A DNA stretch of 5,288 nucleotides. Origin: Candidatus Wallbacteria bacterium (GTDB taxonomy: Bacteria; Muiribacteriota; UBA6191; JACPRK01). Where the stretch lies: positions 1 to 5,288 of the forward strand of contig JACQFU010000201.1 of the NCBI GenBank assembly GCA_016199905.1. The letters are read 5' to 3'. The notes under the pieces are model-generated. The model searched no databases and was not told the origin of the DNA. It was given only the letters and a program-made list of their open reading frames with translations. Shown piece by piece: positions 1 through 5,150 of this stretch. The translations under genes and the position numbers were made by a program. The stretch's first letter is position 1. Each line of letters opens with the position of its first letter.

Positions 1-374
1 AGCAGCGCGCACGACAACAGCAGTCGCGCGGCCTCCAGCGCCAGGCTGGTCTGCTCCAGGCCGCGAATGGCCCAGGCGTGCAGACCGGACGCGGCGGCGA
101 TCAGCGCCGGGAACGCCAAGGCGTGAACGGTGCAGCCGAGCTCGAGCCAGGCGTAGAGCCGGAGACGGTTCCGGGAACGCTCGGCCAGCGGCGCGAAGAG
201 CCAGCCGCCGAGGGCAATGCCGCCCATGAAGGCGGCCAGTACGGCAGTGACGGCGCCGGTGGTGTTACCCATCAGGGCGCGGAGGTAGCGCTCCCAGACG
301 ACCTCGTAGACCAGGCCCGCGGCTCCCGACAGGAGCAGGCAGACCGCGACGGCCATGGTGAGGAGCGCTCGCAT
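1..374 (-). CDS. N-terminal part of a multi-pass membrane protein, 'fused MFS/spermidine synthase' type (partial)
   Basis: Reading leftward from ATG 374-372, 124 residues are visible before the window ends; the stop lies outside. The start has an excellent Shine-Dalgarno (GGAGGAGG, 389-382) seven bases upstream. Residues 3-28 form a hydrophobic segment with the signature LLSGAAGLVYEVVWER, followed by GNTTGAVTAVLAAFMGGIAL (36-55), a second membrane segment. Further hydrophobic stretches lie at about 75-96 and 111-124. This SGAAGLVYEVVW...GNT..AVT..LAAFMGG..LG pattern is typical of bacterial proteins in which an MFS-like membrane region precedes a spermidine-synthase-like Rossmann domain. That catalytic half is not in the window, so enzymatic function is unproven, and many family members have no known substrate. 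It follows the pentapeptide gene by 20 bases on the same strand, so it is probably co-transcribed. The family call comes from N-terminal motifs only. Confidence 0.8.
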   Translation of the reverse strand, partial: MRALLTMAVAVCLLLSGAAGLVYEVVWERYLRALMGNTTGAVTAVLAAFMGGIALGGWLFAPLAERSRNRLRLYAWLELGCTVHALAFPALIAAASGLHAWAIRGLEQTSLALEAARLLLSCAL

Positions 375-394
375 CCCCCCGCCTCCTCCGCCCA

Positions 395-1741
395 TCAAGC
401 GATCGGCAGCTTGCCCACCTGGACCACCCAGCTGCAGTATCGGGCCAGGCCCGTCTTGACGAAGAGGACGGCCAGGAGTGGGGCGAGGATGCGGAAAGGC
501 GAGGGGACGTTCAGCTCCTTCAACAGGATAACGATGAGCGGTTCAAGGGCGTGAGCCTCGCCCTTTTTCCAGGCCGTGTGGACGGCGCCGTTCTCGGTGG
601 AAATAGCGGGAAGCAGGCGAGCCTTGAGGACGTCCAGGAAGCTCTCGCCCCGGAGGCGATCGAACTCCGCGGCATCGCCGGAGAGCGTCTCCTTGGCGCG
701 CGTGAGCTGCAGGTCGGGAATGCCGAAGCGGACCGAGAGATCGAGCACCGTGGTCTCGTCCATCGCGTCGATCAGCTCGCCCAGGCGCATCAGCAGGGCG
801 TCGGAGTCGAACCGGTGATAGAGCCGTGCGGCTACGGAGGCGTGGCGCAAGAGGTCGGTGCGGGTCAGCTCGCGGACTTCCACCTGCGGCGAGACCACCG
901 GCTGTTCGTCGGGGACGCCGAGCTCGTGACGCAGGGCGTCATGGATCTGCGCCAGCTCCGCCTCCAGCTGGCGATTGCCCGCGGTCGCGGCCTCGGCCCG
1001 GGACTTGACGAAGGAGAGCAGCAGATTCGTGCCGCGGTCCCGGACCTGCTCGGAGGACAGGCCGAGCGCCTGCGCCAGCCGGGCCAGCTTGTGGAACAGA
1101 TCCACGCGCAGCCGCACGGCCGGACACTGGTGGAAGAACCGATCGGCCGTGTCGTAAAGCTGAAGGGCTTCCTCGAACCTGCCCGTCTTCACCGCCCGAT
1201 CGCCGCCCTCCTCGAGGGTGCCGCCGAGGCGTTGGTAGTCCTCCGGCGTCCCTTGCACGCCTTCCAGGTTTGCGGCGAGCAGATCGGCGTGAGTCAGAAC
1301 GGCGTTGCGCAGGTCGGCCCGGCGCAGATCGGCCGAGCGCAAGTTGGAGCTGGTGAAATCGACCCCGGCCAGGTGAGCGTCGGAGAGGTTGGCGCCCGAG
1401 AGGTTCGCGCTGGCGAGCACGGCTCCAGTCATGTTGGCGCACGTGAGGTCCGCGCTGGAGAGATCGGCCCGGCGCAGATCGGAGCCGGACATGTCGGCGT
1501 TGCTGATATAGGCGCCCTTGAGGTTGGCCTCGGTGAGGTTGGCGCCCGAGAAATTGCTGTCGGAAAGATCGGCCTCGACGAAAACCACGCCGGCCAACTC
1601 GGCGAAGATCAGGTCCGAGCGCGTGAGATCGAGCCGTTTGTAGCTATGCTGGTGACGCTGCACGTTGAAGGTAGCGATCTCGCCGTCCCGAAGCAGTTGC
1701 AGCAACTCCTGGCGTTCGAACTCGTCGTGGTCGGCGCCCAT
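395..1741 (-). CDS. Pentapeptide-repeat protein with long helical C-terminal region
   Basis: A 448-residue protein. ATG 1741-1739 has GGAG (1753-1750) eight bases upstream, inside the end of ubiE, and only four bases separate the two genes, so translation is probably coupled. Residues 1-35 are a short leader (LLQLLRDGEIATFNVQRH). Residues about 36-162 are some 25 consecutive A(D/N)LXX pentapeptides (for example SGANLTEANL, RRADLSSADL), enough for roughly six coils of a right-handed quadrilateral beta-helix. Residues about 163-290 are helical and charged, possibly TPR-like (GRFEEALQLYDTADRFF). The rest is predicted mostly helical and ends in a hydrophobic stretch (PLIVILLKEL, then RILAPLLAVLFVKTGLARYC, about 400-436). 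I do not recognise a named domain after the repeats. No signal peptide is evident. Pentapeptide folds usually act as protein-interaction scaffolds, and the role here is unknown. The context (ubiE upstream, membrane protein downstream) does not define a pathway. The gene call is secure; the function is open. Confidence 0.93.
   Translation of the reverse strand: MGADHDEFERQELLQLLRDGEIATFNVQRHQHSYKRLDLTRSDLIFAELAGVVFVEADLSDSNFSGANLTEANLKGAYISNADMSGSDLRRADLSSADLTCANMTGAVLASANLSGANLSDAHLAGVDFTSSNLRSADLRRADLRNAVLTHADLLAANLEGVQGTPEDYQRLGGTLEEGGDRAVKTGRFEEALQLYDTADRFFHQCPAVRLRVDLFHKLARLAQALGLSSEQVRDRGTNLLLSFVKSRAEAATAGNRQLEAELAQIHDALRHELGVPDEQPVVSPQVEVRELTRTDLLRHASVAARLYHRFDSDALLMRLGELIDAMDETTVLDLSVRFGIPDLQLTRAKETLSGDAAEFDRLRGESFLDVLKARLLPAISTENGAVHTAWKKGEAHALEPLIVILLKELNVPSPFRILAPLLAVLFVKTGLARYCSWVVQVGKLPIA
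1314..1551. repeat. Exact DNA repeats 150 bp apart inside the pentapeptide coding region
   Basis: A 19-base identical stretch occurs at 1314-1332 and 1464-1482, and a 17-base identical stretch at 1385-1401 and 1535-1551. Both pairs are exactly 150 bases apart, equal to ten pentapeptides or 2.5 helix coils. The encoded 50-residue blocks (residues 61-110 and 111-160) align without gaps, about 22 of 50 identical by eye. This suggests that the repeat region grew by duplication of a ten-pentapeptide block, though the pentapeptide consensus itself contributes part of the similarity. Confidence 0.45.
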
Positions 1742-1745
1742 GCAG

Positions 1746-2477
1746 TCAGCTCCGGAGGCCCACGTGCAACGCCGCGACCCCGAGTGTCAGGTTGCGAAAG
1801 CGCACGTCGTGCAGGCCGCATTCGCCCATCAGCTTTGCCAGCTCCGGTTGAGACGGAAATTCCAGGACCGTGCCGGGCAGATAGGCGTAGGTGCCCGGAC
1901 TGGCGCTGACGAGATCGCCGACGAGGGGCAGGACGCGTTCGAGATAGAACAGGTAAAGCTGCCGGAAGAGACCCGGCGCCGGCGTGGAAAATTCCAGGAT
2001 TGCGACGCGGCCTCCCGGGCGCGTGACCCGCGCCATCTCGCGGACGCCGGCGGCCAGGTCCGCGAAGCTGCGGACCCCGAAAGAGGCGATCGTGACGTCG
2101 AAGATGCCGTCCCTGTAGGGAAGCGCCAGGCCGTCGGCCGCAACCAGATGGGCAGGCTCGCCGGCCCGGGCGTGCTTGGCGCGGGAGACGTGCAACATCG
2201 GCAGGCAGAAATCCGCGCCGTGGACAGTGGCGGTCCCTCCCGAGGCGTGCAGCAGCGCCCGGGCCAGATCGCCCGTCCCGGTGCAGAGATCGAGCACGTT
2301 CTCGCCGGATGCGGGCGCGACCTCCCGGGCCGCCGAGCGCCGCCAGAGGATGTCCAGGCCTCCGCTGAGCAGGCGGTTGGCCAGATCGTATCGCGGCGCG
2401 ATCCGGCCAAAGAGCTGCCGGGCCATGGTGGCGCGCGCGGGTCCAGCCGGCACAGTCGATAGTTGGGACGTCATCAT
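1746..2477 (-). CDS. ubiE: UbiE/MenG-type quinone C-methyltransferase
   Basis: A 243-residue SAM-dependent methyltransferase, normal length for demethylmenaquinone / 2-polyprenyl-benzoquinol methylases, which C-methylate the quinone ring late in menaquinone or ubiquinone synthesis. The UbiE N-terminal signature is present as YDLANRLLSGGLDILW (30-45), with Ala and Asp replacing the usual Met and His. SAM motif I is VLDLCTGTGDLA (61-72), and the acidic post-I residue lies in GADF (87-90). LVAADGLALPYRDGIFD (111-127) and FGVRSFADL (133-141) follow. The second family signature is RVTRPGGRVAILEFS (150-164), and the C-terminal YAYLPGTVLEFP (197-208) is also typical. ATG 2477 or the adjacent in-frame ATG 2474 is chosen because longer in-frame starts (to 2666) would place the promoter at 2500-2528 inside the gene. 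Only a weak GGAA ribosome site precedes it. It is first in a three-gene operon. Which quinone it serves cannot be told here, so menG is an equally valid symbol. Confidence 0.93.
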   Translation of the reverse strand: MMTSQLSTVPAGPARATMARQLFGRIAPRYDLANRLLSGGLDILWRRSAAREVAPASGENVLDLCTGTGDLARALLHASGGTATVHGADFCLPMLHVSRAKHARAGEPAHLVAADGLALPYRDGIFDVTIASFGVRSFADLAAGVREMARVTRPGGRVAILEFSTPAPGLFRQLYLFYLERVLPLVGDLVSASPGTYAYLPGTVLEFPSQPELAKLMGECGLHDVRFRNLTLGVAALHVGLRS

Positions 2478-2499
2478 CGCGGTTTCCGTTCCAGAGCGG

Positions 2500-2528
2500 A
2501 TATTAGCACCGGCGGCCGGACCGGGCAA
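2500..2528 (-). promoter_or_regulatory. Sigma70-like promoter for the ubiE operon
   Basis: On the minus strand a -35 element TTGCCC (2528-2523) is separated by exactly 17 bases from a -10 element TAATAT (2505-2500). The start of transcription would fall near 2493, leaving a leader of about 16 bases before ATG 2477. The AT-rich -10 stands out in very GC-rich surroundings. A 12-base perfect palindrome CCCGGGCCCGGG (2529-2540) abuts the -35 on its upstream side and could be an operator or a chance GC palindrome. Confidence 0.62.
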
Positions 2529-2608
2529 CCCGGGCCCGGGATTTGCTATGTTGGACTCCATCGAATTGGGAACTCGCCATCTGGTCCCGCGTGTGTTATG
2601 CATCGGCA

Positions 2609-2634
2609 CGTAGGGGCGGGTCGAAGTTCCTACG
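2609..2634 (+). promoter_or_regulatory. Inverted repeat just upstream of the receiver gene's ribosome site
   Basis: CGTAGG (2609-2614) and CCTACG (2629-2634) are perfect inverted repeats. With two G-U pairs the stem extends to eight base pairs (CGTAGGGG with TTCCTACG) around a ten-base loop. It ends four bases before the GGAGG (2639-2643) of the gene starting at 2649. It could be a leader hairpin affecting translation or a binding site for a dimeric regulator. No convincing -35/-10 pair was found for this gene in 2541-2648, although TGCTATGTT (2544-2552) resembles an extended -10. Confidence 0.3.
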
Positions 2635-2648
2635 GGACGGAGGCGAGC

Positions 2649-3320
2649 ATGGATTGGAGCGGCCAAAAAGCGTCAGGGGAGAAGGGTCGCTCCATTCTCT
2701 TCGTCAACGACAACGCGTCGGTGCGGGTGATGTTTTCGAAGGTCCTCCAGAAGGCCGGCTACGACGTGCACGCCGCCGGAGGGGCGATCGAGGCCCTGGA
2801 GCTGATCGAGCGGCAGGTCTTCTCGCTGGTCATCACCGACATCCACATGCCGGACCTGGACGGCATTCGATTCACGCGCATCCTGCGCTCGCCAGCCTAC
2901 GAGGACCACAACAGCGTTCCGATCCTGATCGTGAGCGGCACTTTCAAGGAAGGGTTGAGCAAGGAGCTGCTGGTGGACACCGGGGCGACGGAGTTCATCG
3001 CGTTGCCATGCCGCATCGAGCACTTCCTGAAACGAGTCGACTCGCTGCTCAACCCTGCGGAGGGGGCAGAGGAACCGGACCTGGAGAAGAGAATCCTCAT
3101 CGTCGACGACGAGGAACACCTGCTCTCGGTCTACTCCAGAGTGCTGCAACCGCTCAAGTATCCGATCTACACGGCTCGCACGGCGCAAGAGGCATTGAAG
3201 CTCGTCGAGACCGAACACCCGTTCTTCGTGCTCACGGATTACCTGCTGCCGGACATGAACGGCATCGAGCTGTTGAAGCGCATCATGGACAACGATCCGC
3301 CGGCGCGGTCGACTACCTGA
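2649..3320 (+). CDS. Tandem receiver (REC-REC) protein; 5' fragment of a disrupted receiver/kinase gene
   Basis: A 223-residue product. ATG 2649 has GGAGG (2639-2643) five bases upstream, better than any earlier in-frame start. REC1 spans about 14-134: RSILFVNDN carries N20-D21-N22 where the family has an acidic pair, the phospho-acceptor is D64 in VITDIHMPDLDG, the switch residue is S96 in ILIVSGT, but the conserved Lys is Leu (L119 in FIALP). REC1 is therefore probably impaired or phosphorylation-independent. REC2 starts at about 147 with an intact VDDEE (152-156) and phospho-acceptor D197 in VLTDYLLPDMNG. It then breaks after NDPP (215-218), and the last five residues (ARSTT) are out of frame before TGA 3318-3320. 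The missing part is strand beta4, with its Thr/Ser switch, and helix alpha4. The real continuation, AGAVDYLTKPID, is found in another frame from 3299. The product may not fold properly as REC2. Confidence 0.82.
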   Translation: MDWSGQKASGEKGRSILFVNDNASVRVMFSKVLQKAGYDVHAAGGAIEALELIERQVFSLVITDIHMPDLDGIRFTRILRSPAYEDHNSVPILIVSGTFKEGLSKELLVDTGATEFIALPCRIEHFLKRVDSLLNPAEGAEEPDLEKRILIVDDEEHLLSVYSRVLQPLKYPIYTARTAQEALKLVETEHPFFVLTDYLLPDMNGIELLKRIMDNDPPARSTT

Positions 3321-3391
3321 CGAAACCGATCGACAGCAAGCGGTTGCTGGAGACCATCAGCAGCCTGATCCGGCGTGGCCAGACGCTGCAA

Positions 3392-4555
3392 ATGACGGGC
3401 TACTACAAGCGCAAGGTCGCGCTGCTAGACGATCAGATCGGCCATCTGAGCGGCCTGCGACGATTCCATGAGATCCTGCTCGACACCCTTCCGGCGCCGA
3501 TCTTTGCCACCGACGATCCGGGCCATGTCGTGTATAGCAACCGGGCGTTTCAGGACCTGGCCGGCCTTTCGGCGACCCAGCTCCTGGGGCGCGCGATGAG
3601 GGACATCTTCGCGCAGTCGGACTGGAACCGGATGCTTGCTCCCGAAAGGGAGACGGCGATGCCGTCGCTGGCCGAGGCCCGGATTCAGACTCCCAATGGA
3701 GAGAATCGCACCTTCGAGGTGAGGTCCACTCCCGTCGCCGCGGGCAACGGATACCTGGGTTTGCCCAGCCCGAAGGTGGCGGTACTGATGGATGACGTCA
3801 CCGAGGTGCGGCGCGCGGTCGCCCAGGAGCGGGCCCTGCAGTACCAGCTCCAGCGCTCGGAGGTGTTGGCTGCGCTGGCGCAAATGATTGCGGGCGCGGC
3901 GCACGAACTGAACAACCCGCTGGCGATCATCCTGGGCTACGCCGAGATCGGAGCCAACGAGGGGCTGGAGGGAGCGCAGGCTCAGACCGCCTTCGAGAAG
4001 GTCTACTCGCACGCCCTGCGCTGCCAGAAGATCATCCTGAGCCTCACCGCGTTCGCGCGGTACCGGCACGGCAACAAGGTCTACCTGGACATCCACGCGC
4101 CGCTCTCCAACGCCGTCAACCTGATGTCCGGGCTCTTCGAGATGGCGGGCATCAGCGTCGACTTCCAGCGCGCGGAGGGGCTGCCGCTGATCCCGGTCAA
4201 CGAGGCGGAGAGTCAGGAAGTCTTCGCCAACATCCTCGACAACGCGTACAAGACGTTGCTCGAGGCGCAACAGGGCGGGCATCTGCGGGTAGAGACGAGC
4301 CAGGTCCACAGTCCGTTCCCGGCTGTGGCGGTGCGGATTTTCAACGACGGGCCCTGGATCCCCGAGGACAGTCTGCGCCAGTTGTTCCGGCCGTTCTTCA
4401 CGACCAGGGGCGTCGGCAAGGGGCCGGGGCTGGGGCTGGCTGCCTGCCACGGCATCATGGAACAGCACGGCGGCCGCATCGAAGTGGAGAACGTGCCTAG
4501 CGGCGGGGTGGCGTTCACGCTCTATTTCCCGCTCGGGCAAGAAGCGGCACAGTAG
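3392..4555 (+). CDS. PAS-domain sensor histidine kinase; 3' fragment of the disrupted receiver/kinase gene
   Basis: The open frame is homologous from 3299 (AGAVDYLTKPID, the end of REC2), but the first plausible ATG is 3392, giving 387 residues; the ribosome site there is weak. Numbered from that ATG, a PAS domain spans about 22-138 (LLDTLPAPIFATDDPGHVVY, then SNRAFQDLAGL). A short coiled-coil linker lies at 139-160. The HisKA H-box is MIAGAAHELNNPLAIILGYA, with phospho-acceptor H171. The HATPase part has the N-box NILDNAYKTL (280-289), a G1 box NDGPWIP (318-324) in which the canonical DxGxG reads N-D-G-P-W, the F-box FRPFFTTRG (332-340) and the G2 box GKGPGLGLA (342-350). It ends HGGRIEVENVPSGGVAFTLY. 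No membrane segment is seen, so it is probably a cytoplasmic NtrB-like kinase. The catalytic core looks complete, so it could still work if translated. TAG 4553-4555 ends it. Confidence 0.8.
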   Translation: MTGYYKRKVALLDDQIGHLSGLRRFHEILLDTLPAPIFATDDPGHVVYSNRAFQDLAGLSATQLLGRAMRDIFAQSDWNRMLAPERETAMPSLAEARIQTPNGENRTFEVRSTPVAAGNGYLGLPSPKVAVLMDDVTEVRRAVAQERALQYQLQRSEVLAALAQMIAGAAHELNNPLAIILGYAEIGANEGLEGAQAQTAFEKVYSHALRCQKIILSLTAFARYRHGNKVYLDIHAPLSNAVNLMSGLFEMAGISVDFQRAEGLPLIPVNEAESQEVFANILDNAYKTLLEAQQGGHLRVETSQVHSPFPAVAVRIFNDGPWIPEDSLRQLFRPFFTTRGVGKGPGLGLAACHGIMEQHGGRIEVENVPSGGVAFTLYFPLGQEAAQ

Positions 4556-4557
4556 AC

Positions 4558-4591
4558 TTCCGTGCCCCGGGCTCGCCGTGGGCGAACGGAA
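4558..4591. terminator. Inverted repeat between convergent genes, possible bidirectional terminator
   Basis: TTCCGT (4558-4563) and ACGGAA (4586-4591) are perfect inverted repeats that almost fill the 39-base gap between the kinase stop (4555) and the stop of the small gene (4595). Inside, TCGCC-GTG-GGCGA (4573-4585) forms a second hairpin; alternatively GCCC (4564-4567) pairs with GGGC (4580-4583). No T-run follows on either strand, so it is not a canonical intrinsic terminator. Confidence 0.38.
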
Positions 4592-4594
4592 CCT

Positions 4595-4831
4595 TCATGC
4601 AGCCTGGTTCTGGGCGATCTCGGCGGTCTGGCGATCGAGCCACTGGAACGCGCTCGCGGGGCTGGCGAACTCCATTGCCACGGCATTGCCGTCCCTGGTG
4701 AGCACGAGCCCGGTTCCGGGCCGAAGGGCATTGAGAAGAACCTTCAGGCGGGGCGCATTGTAGATGCCCACATAGAAGCGCTCCTTCCCCACCCGAAGGT
4801 CGAATCGGTATTGTGTGCCTGCTGGCTTCAT
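4595..4831 (-). CDS. Small conserved-looking protein of unknown function, 78 aa
   Basis: ATG 4831-4829 is preceded by GGAAGGA, ending seven bases before the start, a good ribosome site. The protein is soluble-looking with no signal or membrane segment. It can be read as strand-strand (TQYRFDLRVGKERFYVGIYN, 7-26), a helix (APRLKVLLNAL, 26-36), another strand pair around a turn (GLVLTRDGNAVAMEF, 41-55) and a final helix (SPASAFQWLDRQTAEIAQNQ). The alternating hydrophobic pattern and good ribosome site argue that it is a real gene, but I recognise no family. It lies downstream of tRNA-Glu on the same strand and converges on the kinase gene with 39 bases between them. Function is unknown. Confidence 0.68.
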   Translation of the reverse strand: MKPAGTQYRFDLRVGKERFYVGIYNAPRLKVLLNALRPGTGLVLTRDGNAVAMEFASPASAFQWLDRQTAEIAQNQAA

Positions 4832-4876
4832 CGCTCAGTCCTTCCGTCAACAGTACAAAATTAGCTCCGAAAACAG

Positions 4877-4885
4877 AGAATACCA
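4877..4885 (-). promoter_or_regulatory. Possible extended -10 promoter for the 78-residue protein
   Basis: TGGTATTCT on the minus strand (4885-4877) matches the extended -10 form TGnTATAAT. Transcription would start near 4870, about 38 bases before the ATG at 4831. No good -35 is visible (GTGCAA at 17 bases is poor), which is tolerated by extended -10 promoters. Read-through from the tRNA promoter is an alternative, since no strong terminator follows the tRNA. Confidence 0.28.
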
Positions 4886-4999
4886 GCGATCCGCGGTCTT
4901 TGCACGCGTCGCCGAACGAGCGGAGAGCATCGAGCCACGCAACCCTTTCCCGTCGACTTGCCACCCACGCGCGCCAGCAGCACGCTCGAGCCCGGGAAG

Positions 5000-5074
5000 T
5001 GGTAGCCCCAAGGGGAATCGAACCCCTGTTTCCGCCGTGAGAGGGCAGCGTCCTAACCGCTAGACGATGGGGCC
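5000..5074 (-). tRNA. tRNA-Glu (anticodon CTC)
   Basis: A complete cloverleaf of 75 nt including an encoded CCA (5002-5000). The acceptor is GGCCCCA (5074-5068) with TGGGGCT, the first pair being G-U, and the discriminator base is A. The D-arm is GTC...GAC with TAGCGGTTAG. The anticodon stem is CTGCC/GGCGG around loop CTCTCAC, with anticodon CTC at 5041-5039, reading the Glu codon GAG. The T-arm is AGGGG-TTCGATT-CCCCT. It lies 76 bases downstream of glnS on the same strand and has its own promoter at 5088-5116. Confidence 0.97.
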
Positions 5075-5087
5075 CAGCGTGACCGGG

Positions 5088-5116
5088 ATAATCTCACGAA
5101 AGCGACGTTGTGTCAA
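5088..5116 (-). promoter_or_regulatory. Strong sigma70-type promoter of tRNA-Glu, with GC-rich discriminator
   Basis: On the minus strand a perfect -35 TTGACA (5116-5111) is followed after exactly 17 bases by -10 GATTAT (5093-5088). Transcription should begin near 5081, about seven bases before the tRNA. The bases between -10 and start, CCCGGTC, are GC-rich, as in stable-RNA promoters under stringent (ppGpp) control in well-studied bacteria. It lies entirely between the glnS stop and the tRNA. Confidence 0.8.
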
Positions 5117-5150
5117 GTCTCCAATCCGGCAATCCCCCCTGGCCCGCGCT

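Larger units (their letters stand above)
2649..4555 (+). pseudogene. Disrupted REC-REC-PAS-HisKA-HATPase gene (out-of-frame internal deletion at about 3297-3306)
   Basis: The fragments above and below the lesion are parts of one gene. REC2 begins in frame with 2649 and its C-terminal end (AGAVDYLTKPID and the following helix) continues in the kinase frame. From D197 to the conserved Lys of LTKPI only about 30 residues remain, against roughly 50 in NtrC- or CheY-like receivers. About 20 residues are missing, and restoring the frame requires a lost length of 1 modulo 3 (58, 61 or 64 bases). The junction CCGCCGGCGCG is a run of short GC repeats, compatible with microhomology deletion, though an assembly collapse or sequencing error gives the same picture. 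The intact ancestor would be a cytoplasmic kinase with two N-terminal receivers, about 650 residues long. The lesion is clear; whether it exists in the organism is not known. Confidence 0.65.

Noticed and set aside
78..554. Plus-strand open frame over the left end
   Set aside because: Low-complexity, GC-driven translation; the opposite strand carries a recognisable membrane-protein N-terminus with a strong ribosome site.
1256..1640. CRISPR-like or tandem-repeat array
   Set aside because: The 15-base periodicity is in frame with pentapeptide codons and has no spacer structure.
395..1741. Qnr/MfpA-type gyrase-protecting pentapeptide protein
   Set aside because: Those proteins are nearly all repeat and about 180-220 residues; here repeats cover under a third of a 448-residue protein.
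551..1909. Long plus-strand open frame opposite the pentapeptide gene, with repetitive Gly/Val/Ala/Glu-rich sequence
   Set aside because: Its repetitiveness is the antisense image of the A(D/N)LXX repeats; the minus strand has the family motifs and ribosome site.
2478..2666. 63-residue N-terminal extension of the UbiE frame
   Set aside because: The extension resembles no UbiE N-terminus and contains the TTGCCC-17-TAATAT promoter; the family length fits the start at 2477.
2673..3218. Minus-strand open frame opposite the receivers
   Set aside because: The plus strand shows clear receiver motifs; this is an antisense shadow.
2543..3298. Plus-strand frame upstream of the kinase fragment, seeming to give a 670-residue protein
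   Set aside because: This part is an Arg/Gly-rich shadow of the receiver coding frame; only from 3299 does it encode real homology.
3297..3320. Programmed ribosomal frameshift joining the receivers to the kinase
   Set aside because: No slippery heptamer is visible, and a frameshift would not supply the missing beta4/alpha4 residues; a deletion explains both.
3425..4540. Minus-strand open frame opposite the kinase
   Set aside because: Arg/Leu-rich antisense shadow; the plus strand has the H, N, F and G2 boxes.
4515..4964. 149-codon minus-strand frame overlapping the small gene
   Set aside because: No ribosome site, Arg/Pro-rich composition, and it overlaps the end of the kinase gene; the 78-residue frame has better start signals.
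4815..5063. Plus-strand open frame running into the tRNA
   Set aside because: Its C-terminal part (PKGNRTPVSAVRG) is the common artefact of translating antisense tRNA-Glu.
4960..5074. tRNA-associated integration (att) site
   Set aside because: No integrase gene or direct repeat of the tRNA 3' end is present in the window.
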